A program made the translations under genes and the position numbers. Under the pieces are notes generated by a model. That model saw only the letters and a program-made list of their open reading frames with translations, was not told the origin of the DNA and did not search any database. Positions 7,057-16,102 of a DNA stretch of 32,295 nucleotides are shown piece by piece. The stretch is from a virus. Positions within the stretch are counted from its first letter, which is position 1. Each line of letters opens with the position of its first letter. The stretch is from positions 1-32,295 of the IMG/VR virus record IMGVR_UViG_3300020473_000085. One strand, written 5' to 3'.

Positions 7057-8841
7057 TTATTCTCCGATTTTTAGTGCTGTTAATGTGACTGTGATTGCTG
7101 CTGCTGCATTACTTCTATTAGTAACGGAAGCATAAATTGTAGCTGTCCTAGGACTATCATTATTAAATCCCATAACGCCTGGTGTTATTAGTACCGCTTC
7201 GTTTGAACCTGATGTTATTACTTCAGCAATAACACCTGATCCTGGTAATGGGTCTTCACCTTGACTTCTAGTAGCATCAGCTTGCCTTGTAGCATCATCT
7301 ACATAGATTCTCACCCAACTTTCATGAGATACATGAACTTTATAAAGAACATACCCTTTATAACCTGTAATATTTAGGTCTATGTCTGTGTCAGGAGCAA
7401 CACTTGCAGTAGTAGCAGGAAGATCAGTTATAGCTGGAACAGTTGACCCACCTGTAGAACTAATAACTCCATTACCATCTATATTAATACTAGTACCATC
7501 AACCTTAACACCACCTAACACTGTTGTAGATGCTTCTGGTAGTGTGTATCCTCCAGCAGCAATATTAAGAGTACCGTCAACTGTAACACTACATCCAGTA
7601 CCAGGTTTAATAGTACCAACAGTACTAGCAGTAGCAATAGGTACAGAAGTTAAGTAACCTGACAAATCAGGTGGTGTGTATGTAAATGTCTTACCAACTA
7701 ATCCTAAGGATCCACTACCACTAGCAGCAGCAGGAGTTCCAACTTCATAAGCAAGAGTTTCTATCGTTACTTGCTGTGCATTTGCAGTCTTACTAACTGT
7801 TGTTCCACCACCACCAACCAACTCTACAGTATCAGTAGTTCCTGAATTGGGTTTAAGGTTTAAAAGAGCATGATTACTTGTGCTAGCTGTTACATCAAAA
7901 TCATAAAGAACAGTACTATTACCACCACCAGAACCAGTATTAGTGAAGCTGAAGTTTCCGTTTGCCTGATCATAACTAATAGTTAAACCAGTATGAGTAC
8001 CATTAACGAATGCTGTATTCATAGCAGCAAGGACATCACTGTCACCATAACCACCACCAGTTGCAGTCTCTTGTCTTATGTCAAGAGTTACTCCATCTGT
8101 TCTTGATACAGTAATACCATTTGATCCTGTAATAGTAAGATCTTGTACTGACTGATGATCAATACCAGATAATCTAAGCTTAGCATTCTTGGTATTTGTC
8201 GTATCATCTTGAACACTCCACTGATATTCCTGACCCTTTATGGTGATTTCATCAACACCCCATTGATTAACTGACTTGTCTATTGATATAGCATTACCTT
8301 CAACAGCAAGAACAAAATCACTTGGTGTACTACCACCATCATCATGTCTTATAATTTTTCTCGCAGCGTTCTGAGCAGCATTACCACCAGTATGATCTAA
8401 TGTACTAAGAGTATATGTTGTCTCAAATTCTCCTAGCAATGAAGCGAAGTCAGTATTAGTTGTACTATTTGTAATAACTATTCTTTGACCTGTCCAACCA
8501 GCACCATTAGAATAATATAAAACACCATTAGAATCATCATATGCTAGATGAGATTTATGAGTAGCAGCACCTGGAAAGGATGAGACGTTAGCATAAACAA
8601 CATCACTAGGAGCATTAACAAACTCAAGACCATTGGCAAGTCCATTAACCTTCACCCATTTATCTGTTGCTCCAGTATAATTATTGGGAGTATCAAGTAA
8701 TGCAGTGAAGTTTGTAACACCACCAGTATTAGCACCAACTGCCGAAGCTTGCCATGTAGTTCCATCCCATTTCCATGAGACACCAGCAGCATTATGAATC
8801 TGACCTGGTGTCAAATTAGTACTAGGAAAATCTATTGCCAT
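7057..8841 (-). CDS. Tail fibre-like structural protein
   Basis: A 594-aa protein. It opens with a short module (MAIDFPS, then AGVSWKWDGTTWQA at about 19-32) that also opens the 358-aa fibre protein at 10969-12045. The middle is low in Lys and rich in Gly, Ser, Thr and Asn with repeated 'ITGSNGITVSRTDG' and 'VDGTLNIAAGGYTLP' type segments, as in phage fibre stalks. The last ~102 residues (493-594), including DPLPGSGVIAEVITS, match the C-terminal domain of the 358-aa protein. No catalytic motif is visible. It is translated 11 nt after the protease gene and probably forms part of the adsorption apparatus. Confidence 0.78.
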   Translation of the reverse strand: MAIDFPSTNLTPGQIHNAAGVSWKWDGTTWQASAVGANTGGVTNFTALLDTPNNYTGATDKWVKVNGLANGLEFVNAPSDVVYANVSSFPGAATHKSHLAYDDSNGVLYYSNGAGWTGQRIVITNSTTNTDFASLLGEFETTYTLSTLDHTGGNAAQNAARKIIRHDDGGSTPSDFVLAVEGNAISIDKSVNQWGVDEITIKGQEYQWSVQDDTTNTKNAKLRLSGIDHQSVQDLTITGSNGITVSRTDGVTLDIRQETATGGGYGDSDVLAAMNTAFVNGTHTGLTISYDQANGNFSFTNTGSGGGNSTVLYDFDVTASTSNHALLNLKPNSGTTDTVELVGGGGTTVSKTANAQQVTIETLAYEVGTPAAASGSGSLGLVGKTFTYTPPDLSGYLTSVPIATASTVGTIKPGTGCSVTVDGTLNIAAGGYTLPEASTTVLGGVKVDGTSINIDGNGVISSTGGSTVPAITDLPATTASVAPDTDIDLNITGYKGYVLYKVHVSHESWVRIYVDDATRQADATRSQGEDPLPGSGVIAEVITSGSNEAVLITPGVMGFNNDSPRTATIYASVTNRSNAAAAITVTLTALKIGE

Positions 8842-8852
8842 TGTTGTTTACT

Positions 8853-10967
8853 CTATATTATGGTAATCGTACCAGACATGGATGAATGATACTCGCAGTT
8901 ATAATAATAAGTTGCTTTTGGAACTCCAGTAGTAGTCCAAGATACTGATGATGTGGATCCATTACCTGTAACTCCTTGAGGTCTCGCAGCAATAGAAGGT
9001 TGTCCTGGAGCTTGCCTATCACTAATCCAGAAAGGATGTCCACTCATATTTCCACTAAACTCTACTGTATCACCTTGGTTAATAACTATAGATGGGTCTC
9101 CATTGTTACTAAAGCTAGTCTGTCTATCATCACCAGTCATTATATAATCATTATTAGTTGTACTAACAGTAAATGGGAATGTTTTCACAAGTGGTCCTGG
9201 TGGTTGCCTGTAGAAATTATTAGTTCTTGGATACATCTGAGCATCTTGAACTAATTGAGGATCCCTACGTTCACCTTTCAGTTGATCTTTATACCACCCA
9301 CCTTGATACCCTGTATCATACCTTGGATTCCTAACATGAATCTCTAAGTTAGGACTATCAAAGAACAACCCACCATTTCCTCCACGGCATGTAGCATCAT
9401 CAAACCTAGCAGAAAATAGATCAAATCCTATATCATTATATCTTCCATGTTGTTGAATAAATGCAACGACATCACTGTTGGTGAATCTTTCTTTACCTGT
9501 TGCTAAACAAGCTGCCATTCCAGCAACCTGTGGTGATGCCATACTAGTTCCACTAATATTATGATACCAGTTACTGCCACCATACTTACCATCAGGTGTT
9601 CCAGCTCCTTGTAGTCCTGTGCTAGGATGAATACCATTTGGATCAACCCAACAAGAAACAATACTACTACCAGGAGCCCATACAGTAACTGCTGGTCCGA
9701 AATTTGAAAACGATGATCTTCTAAATTGAAAAGAAGTTCCAAGAGAACCTACAGCTATAACACCTTTAGCATTAGCAGGAGTAGATCCTTGCTGGTATTT
9801 AATACTTCCAACACCATTAAAGTAAACATAATTATTCCAATCAACATAAGATTCATGATTTGGATCTGGATGTGCTGCATAGAAATTGTTGTTACCCATT
9901 GCTGCTATAACAACTACACCATCCTCAATTGCATCTTCAATGTCTGCTCTCAATGCAATATAATCTAAATTAAATTTTCTCTTACTTGGACTTATTCCAA
10001 AGTCTATTTCCAATCCACCCATAGTCCATCCAGATGGATTGGGATTTGAACTATTATAAATTGTACCTCTATAATTTACACTACTAACATCACTTATAGA
10101 AATACCACTATCAAAAATACTTGATAGATTAGCACCATAACCCCAACTATGATTTGTAATCGTTGGATTTCTTTTTCCTGTCTCTGGATTGATAGGTTTA
10201 TATCTATGAAATGCTCTAAGATAATCAAAGATTAACATAGTACTTACAGCAGTTCCTTGGTTAGAAGGGTTACCAAGTACCTGCATACTATAGATATTTG
10301 CTTCAGGAGCCCATCCATAGTGTCTACCTGCAATGGTTCCTGCTACGTGAGTGCCATGAAATTCATAACAACCCAGTGATGAAAAATAATTAGGATATGG
10401 AGCACTAGGTATTGCTGCTCCATCATCATCTATACTAGTAACATATTGATTTAACTCAGCATACCAATCATACATCTGAAACCTATCTCTCATATCAGAT
10501 GGAGCTTTCCACTCTTCACAATCAAAAGCAACTGGGTCATCACAAACTACTACATCAACATGTCTACCATTATTAAATACCGTTACACTATCTGCAACTT
10601 CAGCAGATCCCCATTGATTCTTCCTTCTTTGTGCAGTATCTCCAGCACTATGAAGCTTAGCCCAGTCTCTATCATCTTGTAAATAACTTCCAGACTTACG
10701 AAACCATCCTGCTTGATCATAAGGTTCATTATTAACAGTATAAAAAGGTTCTGGATATATACCCTGATCCTCATACCTTTCTTCACACGCAAGAACTCTA
10801 GAGTCAGAACGTATAGTTGCTGCCTGTTCTTCAGTCATATAATACTGAGTGTTCCTACTGATAGGACGCTTCGTATGAAGCTTAAACCCATCAGATGTCA
10901 TGTCAGAATAAAAACCCTCTAGATCATCTCTACTCTTAAGGGTTACGATATAGATCTTATCAGCCAT
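8853..10967 (-). CDS. Subtilisin-like serine protease fused to a cupredoxin domain
   Basis: A 704-aa protein. Residues ~1-65 resemble an S8 propeptide (inhibitor I9 type). The S8 peptidase domain follows: Asp143 or 144 in VVVCDDP, His207 in HGTHVAG, Asn359 in AAMGNN (oxyanion) and Ser475 in SGTSMASP, all in the expected order. Residues ~595-704 form a second domain with blue-copper ligand spacing: His644 in GHPFWI, Cys691 in YYYNC, His694 and Met697 in CEYHSSM. No signal peptide is seen. It lies between two fibre genes, so I infer a virion-bound protease, perhaps for fibre maturation or for host surface proteins; the copper domain may be electron-transfer, copper-binding or structural. Start ATG 10967 lies 1 nt after the preceding stop. 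Confidence 0.9.
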   Translation of the reverse strand: MADKIYIVTLKSRDDLEGFYSDMTSDGFKLHTKRPISRNTQYYMTEEQAATIRSDSRVLACEERYEDQGIYPEPFYTVNNEPYDQAGWFRKSGSYLQDDRDWAKLHSAGDTAQRRKNQWGSAEVADSVTVFNNGRHVDVVVCDDPVAFDCEEWKAPSDMRDRFQMYDWYAELNQYVTSIDDDGAAIPSAPYPNYFSSLGCYEFHGTHVAGTIAGRHYGWAPEANIYSMQVLGNPSNQGTAVSTMLIFDYLRAFHRYKPINPETGKRNPTITNHSWGYGANLSSIFDSGISISDVSSVNYRGTIYNSSNPNPSGWTMGGLEIDFGISPSKRKFNLDYIALRADIEDAIEDGVVVIAAMGNNNFYAAHPDPNHESYVDWNNYVYFNGVGSIKYQQGSTPANAKGVIAVGSLGTSFQFRRSSFSNFGPAVTVWAPGSSIVSCWVDPNGIHPSTGLQGAGTPDGKYGGSNWYHNISGTSMASPQVAGMAACLATGKERFTNSDVVAFIQQHGRYNDIGFDLFSARFDDATCRGGNGGLFFDSPNLEIHVRNPRYDTGYQGGWYKDQLKGERRDPQLVQDAQMYPRTNNFYRQPPGPLVKTFPFTVSTTNNDYIMTGDDRQTSFSNNGDPSIVINQGDTVEFSGNMSGHPFWISDRQAPGQPSIAARPQGVTGNGSTSSVSWTTTGVPKATYYYNCEYHSSMSGTITII

Positions 10968-10968
10968 A

Positions 10969-12045
10969 TCATGCCTCTATCTGAACGAAGTGAACCGTTA
11001 CTGTTATGTTAGCAGAACTACCACTCTTGTTTACAACCTTAGCATATAGATTAGTACTAGGAGTTGTATCATCATTCCATCCTATAGTTCCTGGAGTAAT
11101 ATTCTGTACTGCTCCATCAGATGTAATGATTTCTGCTATGATACCTGTTCCTGGTAAAGGATCTGTTGTCTCATTCCTACTACTATCAGCACTTCTTGCT
11201 GGAATACTAGTATACAAAGTAACCCATGCAGCATGAGAAGTTTGAATCTTCAAAAGAGCATACGTTTTAACAGCAGTCATTTGAATATTGGAGACAGCAC
11301 CATCAAGAATATTTCCTGTTGATGCTTGAGCAGTAGTTCTTGATGTTAAACCTGTTGAAGCACCACCAGCACTAAGAACATTGATTGTTCCAAACATAGA
11401 AGGGTGTGCTGTACACTGATAATACAATGTATCAGGTGCATCCATTGGGACTAGGAATGTTAATGTGCTTCCACCAGCAGCATCTTGATTCGTTACACCA
11501 TCATTATATGCTGTTCCTCCACCTGCTTGAGCAACAGTAGACTGAATTCTAAATGGATGACCACCAGTTTCATTCTTAAACTTATAGGTCTGACCTCTTA
11601 CCAAATAAATTGTAGGATCATTGGCAGGTGTTGGGAATCCATCACCAGCAAAGATATAATCTGAACTACCATTTGCTGTTAGACTCCACTCAATCTCTGG
11701 GGCAGCAGTTAATACACCAGTGTCATCTGCTGCTGGAGCCCATGTAGATCCATCATACTTAAGAACATATCCTGTAGTAGGTGTACCACTTACAGTTACA
11801 TCAGTGAGATCATTTAAATCGTTAACAGATGACGTTGCAGATAAAGTATCGTTACTTATTGAGAGATTGTTACCTACTTTAATACCACCCTTTGTAGTAG
11901 CACTAGCAGTAGGTAATGAATATGCCAGATTTATTCCTTGTGCTGACCAACTATCGCCATCCCATGCCCATGTAACACCAGCAGCAGTGTGGGTTAAACT
12001 ACCATCAGTAGGTTCGTTTGTTGTTGAGGGGAAATTTATTGCCAT
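10969..12045 (-). CDS. Tail fibre-like protein with cupredoxin domain
   Basis: A 358-aa protein. It has the N-terminal fibre module (MAINFPS..., AGVTWAWDGDSW at about 22-33), a short segment DLNDLTDVTVSG... followed by YVLKYDGSTW (about 76-102), then a cupredoxin-like domain at about 115-225 with His163 in GHPFRI, Cys211 in LYYQC, His214 and Met217 in TAHPSMFG, the four ligands of a type 1 copper site. Residues ~259-358 match the C-terminus of the 594-aa fibre protein. It precedes the protease that carries a related copper domain. I infer a virion fibre or tail-tip component. Confidence 0.82.
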   Translation of the reverse strand: MAINFPSTTNEPTDGSLTHTAAGVTWAWDGDSWSAQGINLAYSLPTASATTKGGIKVGNNLSISNDTLSATSSVNDLNDLTDVTVSGTPTTGYVLKYDGSTWAPAADDTGVLTAAPEIEWSLTANGSSDYIFAGDGFPTPANDPTIYLVRGQTYKFKNETGGHPFRIQSTVAQAGGGTAYNDGVTNQDAAGGSTLTFLVPMDAPDTLYYQCTAHPSMFGTINVLSAGGASTGLTSRTTAQASTGNILDGAVSNIQMTAVKTYALLKIQTSHAAWVTLYTSIPARSADSSRNETTDPLPGTGIIAEIITSDGAVQNITPGTIGWNDDTTPSTNLYAKVVNKSGSSANITVTVHFVQIEA

Positions 12046-12050
12046 TTATT

Positions 12051-13940
12051 CTAACCTATTGCTACGGTTGCTTTCCATTCACCACCAAAGTATATAGCTT
12101 TAATAGTAAATGTGTTTGTTGTGTTTGCTTCAGTTGTACCAGTGATTGTTGCTTGAGTTGCATCAACACCATCAATACTTAATGTAGTCATTGTACGAGG
12201 AGTATTTCCTTGAGGAACAAAGATTGTCATATCAATATAAGTTCCATCAGTTGCAGAAGATCCAACAACCTTTACAGGGAAGTCAGCAAGAACAGATGTA
12301 CGAAGGAAATGAGTTGATTCCCATAACTTATATTCTTGTGCATCATCTGATAATGTATTTGCAACAGACTTACCATCCTGAGTAAGATCTTTTGAATTAC
12401 TCCAGTCAGTTAAATCATAGTTTGGATTTGCTGCACCATTAACAGTCTCTGGTGGCCATAGATCATTAGGACCAAGAGATTCTACAGTAACATCAGTAAG
12501 ACTAGCAAGGTATGCAACAAAGTCTGTAATAAAATAACCAGCACCTTGAGAGTTGGTCTTGTCTGGAGTACCAGATCTTCCAGGGAATTGATTACTAATA
12601 AATGTATCCAATCCACTGAAACTACCTCCAGCATCAGAGATTGCTTTAGGAAGTTTATTAGTATCTCTAGTATGGAACTTAACTTTACCTTGCTTGTTAG
12701 ACATCTTAATGTCATCACCTAACCACAAGGAATTATCAGATAAGAATAGATGTCTAATCTTCTTCTCTGCCGATCCTATATCATATTGTTCATGTGCTGA
12801 AGGTAACAGGTGACCTGTCATCTTAAGGTAATGCTGACTATAATTACCACTATTTCCGTTATGGAATGCTTCTAGTTCAACAGTCTGGTTACTAACTCTT
12901 GGTGTAAAGCTTGGTGACAATGGTGGAGAAGCATCAACCCACTGACTACCACTACCATCATTATACTGAACCTTTAGTCTACCCTCATCAGACTTCCACC
13001 AAAGATCTCCTGGTCCAGCAGTTCCTGGTGGGTTATCATTAACGGTAACACTAGCACCTCCTCCACCACCAGTAGCAGTAGAGTTAATTCTAAATCCTTC
13101 TGTTCCTATCTGATCAATAGTAATACCACTACCAGCAGTTACAAGAACATCATCCTGTACCCCAAAACTATCAGATAATCTTATCTTTACTCCAGCACCA
13201 TCAGCAACACAAGCTTGTGCATAAGTTGTATTAGTAAATGATGTTAGGTATCCAGCTGATGCATGGTTACCCCAGTTATATGCTGAGTTCCATTCGGTTA
13301 CTCTTTGATCAGTAATATTATTAGAACCCATGTCAATGTAGAATCCATTGACATCAAGTACTCCACCAAGTTGAGGAGTAGTATCTTCCAGAACATCTAG
13401 AATACCAGAAGAACCAGTACCAACAACCCATTTAGAAGTAGCAGTATCCCATTGAATGTATGATCCATCAGGTATAGGACTAGGAAGATTGACACCTGCC
13501 AAGTCAGTAATAGTAGCAGGTATAGCAGGTCTTCCAGTTAGATCAGAGTATGCACCAGAGAATAGAACAGGTTTGTTTAATATCCTTTCAACACCAGACG
13601 TAGCAGTCCAGTCAGAATTTACCTGTGCAAGAGGGATTGATGGTTTATTAACCAGATCATCATAATCACCACTCACTGCTACTGGTGAAAATGATGGTTT
13701 ATTTAAAATAACACCCAGTCCACTAGTTGCATTCCAATCAGCCTGCACCTGTGCAGCAGGTATAGCAGGGAAATCTTCCCATGCAACAGAAGAACCAGTG
13801 GACTTTAAAAATTGTCCACTGGTTCCAGTAGCACCAGCAACCTGTAATGGTTTGCCAGTTGGTATATTTACTCCATCCTTTACTTCAACTGGTCCATTAT
13901 CGTTGTAGTTGGAGATTTGATTCGCCAGTAATTTTGACAT
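12051..13940 (-). CDS. Tail fibre-like structural protein
   Basis: A 629-aa protein and first gene of the fibre operon, 5 nt before the next. Two related repeats occur at residues ~58-103 and ~104-141, each with AQV..DW.ATSG...ILNKP and a Y.DL..P.IP end, a pattern common in phage tail fibres. A GSSGILDVLEDTTPQLGG segment (~175) and a C-terminal beta-rich part follow. No signal peptide or membrane segment. ATG 13940 has AGGA 8 nt upstream. A T4-type late promoter lies 38-45 nt upstream and a 10-bp inverted repeat ends on the ATG itself. Probably part of the adsorption apparatus; the receptor is unknown. Confidence 0.8.
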   Translation of the reverse strand: MSKLLANQISNYNDNGPVEVKDGVNIPTGKPLQVAGATGTSGQFLKSTGSSVAWEDFPAIPAAQVQADWNATSGLGVILNKPSFSPVAVSGDYDDLVNKPSIPLAQVNSDWTATSGVERILNKPVLFSGAYSDLTGRPAIPATITDLAGVNLPSPIPDGSYIQWDTATSKWVVGTGSSGILDVLEDTTPQLGGVLDVNGFYIDMGSNNITDQRVTEWNSAYNWGNHASAGYLTSFTNTTYAQACVADGAGVKIRLSDSFGVQDDVLVTAGSGITIDQIGTEGFRINSTATGGGGGASVTVNDNPPGTAGPGDLWWKSDEGRLKVQYNDGSGSQWVDASPPLSPSFTPRVSNQTVELEAFHNGNSGNYSQHYLKMTGHLLPSAHEQYDIGSAEKKIRHLFLSDNSLWLGDDIKMSNKQGKVKFHTRDTNKLPKAISDAGGSFSGLDTFISNQFPGRSGTPDKTNSQGAGYFITDFVAYLASLTDVTVESLGPNDLWPPETVNGAANPNYDLTDWSNSKDLTQDGKSVANTLSDDAQEYKLWESTHFLRTSVLADFPVKVVGSSATDGTYIDMTIFVPQGNTPRTMTTLSIDGVDATQATITGTTEANTTNTFTIKAIYFGGEWKATVAIG

Positions 13941-13980
13941 ACTTCTAGTCCTGAAGACACTTGATCTAAGCTAGAAGTAT
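13939..13980. repeat. 10-bp inverted repeat spanning late promoter to start codon
   Basis: Perfect arms ATACTTCTAG (13939-13948) and CTAGAAGTAT (13971-13980) flank a 22-nt spacer. One arm overlaps the last three bases of the minus-strand TATAAATA box, the other overlaps the first two bases of the fibre ATG. If transcription starts about 6 nt after the box (near 13972), most of one arm is lost from the RNA, so the symmetry would act at DNA level or in read-through RNA. Confidence 0.7.
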
Positions 13981-13985
13981 TTATA
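13978..13985 (-). promoter_or_regulatory. T4-type late promoter (TATAAATA)
   Basis: The minus strand reads TATAAATA in the 47-nt gap before the fibre operon. The predicted start is about 32 nt before ATG 13940. It is the only visible promoter for the five-gene run 13940-4270, which fits late expression of virion genes. Confidence 0.72.
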
Positions 13986-13987
13986 AA

Positions 13988-14377
13988 CTACGTAGGACCA
14001 TCCAAATTGTCTAGGTCTTTTCCATGCCTTTTAGTCTCTTGCTCATCACCAAAACTAATTAAATCTTCATTGAGACTATATCCATAATCAAAATCCAATA
14101 TGTCCTCACCTTCGCCACCAGGAACATGAGTTGGGAAATTAATAACTGTGTCGTCAAGGTAAGGTGAGTCTAATTTAAAATTATACTCTGCCTTATTCCT
14201 ATAGTAACTGGTTGTGTTATCAACAGCTCTAATAGGTGTAGTAAGGATAAGTTCTTTTACTTTAGAGAGTGCTTCAAACATTGTCTCTAATTGTTCGTCT
14301 CTCTTATTCTCTAATGCTTCAATGATCGCCAAGCGAAGAGCATCATCTGCTTCTTCAATGTGCTTACGAATACTCAT
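13988..14377 (-). CDS. Hypothetical conserved phage protein
   Basis: A 129-aa protein. ATG 14377 is preferred over an in-frame TTG two codons earlier because AGGAG sits 7 nt before it. The first half is an amphipathic helix rich in Glu, Leu and Ala (IRKHIEEADDALRLAIIEAL and so on), the second half is acidic and polar with Gly/Asp and a basic patch (KRHGKD) near the end. It overlaps the end of the upstream oxygenase by 14 nt. The stop lies just before the late promoter of the fibre operon. Function unknown. Confidence 0.68.
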   Translation of the reverse strand: MSIRKHIEEADDALRLAIIEALENKRDEQLETMFEALSKVKELILTTPIRAVDNTTSYYRNKAEYNFKLDSPYLDDTVINFPTHVPGGEGEDILDFDYGYSLNEDLISFGDEQETKRHGKDLDNLDGPT

Positions 14378-15044
14378 TATCAATCTCCTTTAGTTGTCTT
14401 ATATTATAATTAATTGATTCTGGATATGCTTGAGGACGGTCACGTATGAAACAATTTGTTGCATACCTTACTCCCGAAGTAATCTCTTCTACTTCATGCA
14501 CCCATATAAAACCATTTGCAGGCCATATAAGAGCATCACCTTTACCTAAAGTAATTTTATACTTACCAAACCAAAATGAAAAATCACCACCAGTGTAATC
14601 ATCATTCAAATTTAAAGTACAACTTGCAAAGGTATATTCATTATGATCTATGTGAGGATGAATCTTACCTCCAACACCATACTTTAGAGTACGATATGTA
14701 TGAGGATAACGAATGAAATTATATCTACCTACATGAAAAGCTTCAAATGTATCAAGATAATCCTGATATTCTTGAACTATATCACCAACTTTTTTATGTA
14801 TTAAATTGAAAGCAGGACAACCAACATAGGTATCTTCATCAGTTATTGGGTCAACCCAAATACCTGATCTTGGTTCATGTTTAGTAAACTTAGAACCTAC
14901 AACCTCACCTGTAAGAGCATGTTTAGCATTCTCATTTATTGGTTCAGTTTTATTCTGTTCGTATTCAGATATAATCAGATCACATTCATCATCAGATAAA
15001 AATTTTTTCTTATGATAAATTAAATCAGTAAATTTAAATGTCAC
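14364..15044 (-). CDS. 2OG-Fe(II) oxygenase, prolyl 4-hydroxylase-like
   Basis: A 226-aa protein with the P4H-type double-stranded beta-helix. The facial triad is visible: His131-x-Asp133 in HPHIDHNE and His183 in WVHEVEEI, with the 2-oxoglutarate-binding Arg193 in GVRYATN. Such enzymes use O2, Fe(II) and 2-oxoglutarate to hydroxylate proteins or small molecules; the substrate is unknown. Cyanophages often carry several. The start is GTG 15044; the upstream 50-aa gene overlaps it by 11 nt. No ATG fits better. Confidence 0.88.
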   Translation of the reverse strand: MTFKFTDLIYHKKKFLSDDECDLIISEYEQNKTEPINENAKHALTGEVVGSKFTKHEPRSGIWVDPITDEDTYVGCPAFNLIHKKVGDIVQEYQDYLDTFEAFHVGRYNFIRYPHTYRTLKYGVGGKIHPHIDHNEYTFASCTLNLNDDYTGGDFSFWFGKYKITLGKGDALIWPANGFIWVHEVEEITSGVRYATNCFIRDRPQAYPESINYNIRQLKEIDNEYS

Positions 15045-15186
15045 AGGGGTTTTGGAATTTAGTCACATCGGTAGCAATATATTTTGTACCGTCTATTTTT
15101 TTAATAAGAAAGTCTTCACCATTTTCTATACGTATAGTATATTTGGCCAAGTCACCTTTAAATTCTTCTTCAGTTAGTTCAATCAT
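15034..15186 (-). CDS. Small hypothetical protein (50 aa)
   Basis: A 50-aa frame starting at ATG 15186, which overlaps the TGA of the glutaredoxin gene as ATGA, and ending at TAA 15034-15036. The sequence is acidic to neutral (MIELTEEEFKGDLAKYTIRI at the start, ending NPCDI) and looks like a small beta-alpha fold. The coupling on both sides supports that it is real. Function unknown. Confidence 0.62.
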   Translation of the reverse strand: MIELTEEEFKGDLAKYTIRIENGEDFLIKKIDGTKYIATDVTKFQNPCDI

Positions 15187-15431
15187 ACATTACAACATAT
15201 GTTTTCTTTTTGCATATACCTGATAGACTCTTGACATCCACCAAGGTTCTCACTGTTTAATACGACCTGTGGAAAGGTAGCACCTTCACCAAACTGTCCA
15301 TAAAATGCTTCTTTACTAAAGTGTTCATCAAGTTTATACTCAACATAATTTAGTTCAGAAATGCCTAGTACTTCTAGTATCTGTTGGCAATAAGGACATC
15401 CTTCCTTAGAGTAAACAGTGAAATTCTTCAT
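15183..15431 (-). CDS. nrdC: Glutaredoxin
   Basis: An 82-aa glutaredoxin with the active site Cys12-Pro-Tyr-Cys15, the TFPQVV cis-proline segment at about residues 52-57 and the GGCQE loop near 64-68 that contacts glutathione. In T4-like phages this kind of protein reduces the phage ribonucleotide reductase, which is encoded a few genes upstream. It overlaps talC (ATGA) and the 50-aa gene downstream. Assignment to the NrdC role rests on context and family; the fold itself is clear. Confidence 0.88.
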   Translation of the reverse strand: MKNFTVYSKEGCPYCQQILEVLGISELNYVEYKLDEHFSKEAFYGQFGEGATFPQVVLNSENLGGCQESIRYMQKENICCNV

Positions 15432-16102
15432 GCCTCTGGTGTTAAATCACTATTTAGCTTAGCGATTGTAGCAGCATGATCTTTGTCAAATATATCTAAA
15501 CCTTTATCGGTTAAGATATGCTTGTACATTCCTTCAAATACTTTGGGTGGCATAGTAACTATGTCAGCACCGTATTCAAAGGCTCTACCCACATCTCTAA
15601 CACCTCTGAGAGATGCTGCAAGAACTTTAGTCTCCACATCATGTCTCTGGAATACGTTAGCAATGTCTTTGACTAGACACAACCCACCAAAGGAGTTGTC
15701 ATCTACTCTACCTACAAATGGTGACACGTATGCAGCACCTGCTTTAGCAGCAAGTATTGCCTGTGACTGAGAGAAGATAAGAGTTACGTTAACTTTTATG
15801 TTATTCTCTGCAAGTTCTACACATGCCATCAATCCATCTGGTGTGCAAGGTACTTTAATTGTAGCACACTTGCCAAACTTTTTGTGTAATCGTTTACCTT
15901 CTGAAATCATATTCTCTTTACTACCTATGACTTCCATGCTGATATCATTAAGACCGATATCCTTAAGCTCTTGGTAAACATCTTCGTGCTTTTTACCACT
16001 CTTACGTATAAGAGATGGGTTAGTAGTTAACCCATCAACAAGTCCTGTCTTGAAACAAGACTTGATAACATCAGTGTCAGCACTGTCTATAAAAATCTTC
16101 AT
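15428..16102 (-). CDS. talC: Transaldolase-like protein TalC
   Basis: A 224-aa protein of the small transaldolase / fructose-6-phosphate aldolase family: MKIFIDSADTD start, TTNPS at 26-30, the Schiff-base Lys83 in TIKVPCTPDG, and the AAYVSPFVGR segment. Transaldolase moves a three-carbon unit between sugar phosphates in the non-oxidative pentose phosphate pathway. TalC is a known auxiliary metabolic gene of marine cyanophages, thought to raise NADPH and ribose phosphate supply for nucleotide synthesis, which fits its position next to glutaredoxin and ribonucleotide reductase. Coupled to both neighbours by ATGA overlaps. Length is normal for the family. Confidence 0.95.
   Translation of the reverse strand: MKIFIDSADTDVIKSCFKTGLVDGLTTNPSLIRKSGKKHEDVYQELKDIGLNDISMEVIGSKENMISEGKRLHKKFGKCATIKVPCTPDGLMACVELAENNIKVNVTLIFSQSQAILAAKAGAAYVSPFVGRVDDNSFGGLCLVKDIANVFQRHDVETKVLAASLRGVRDVGRAFEYGADIVTMPPKVFEGMYKHILTDKGLDIFDKDHAATIAKLNSDLTPEA

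Noticed and set aside
7382-7657. Plus-strand frames opposite the fibre genes
   Set aside because: They are antisense shadows with compositions set by the fibre repeats and have no motifs or start signals.
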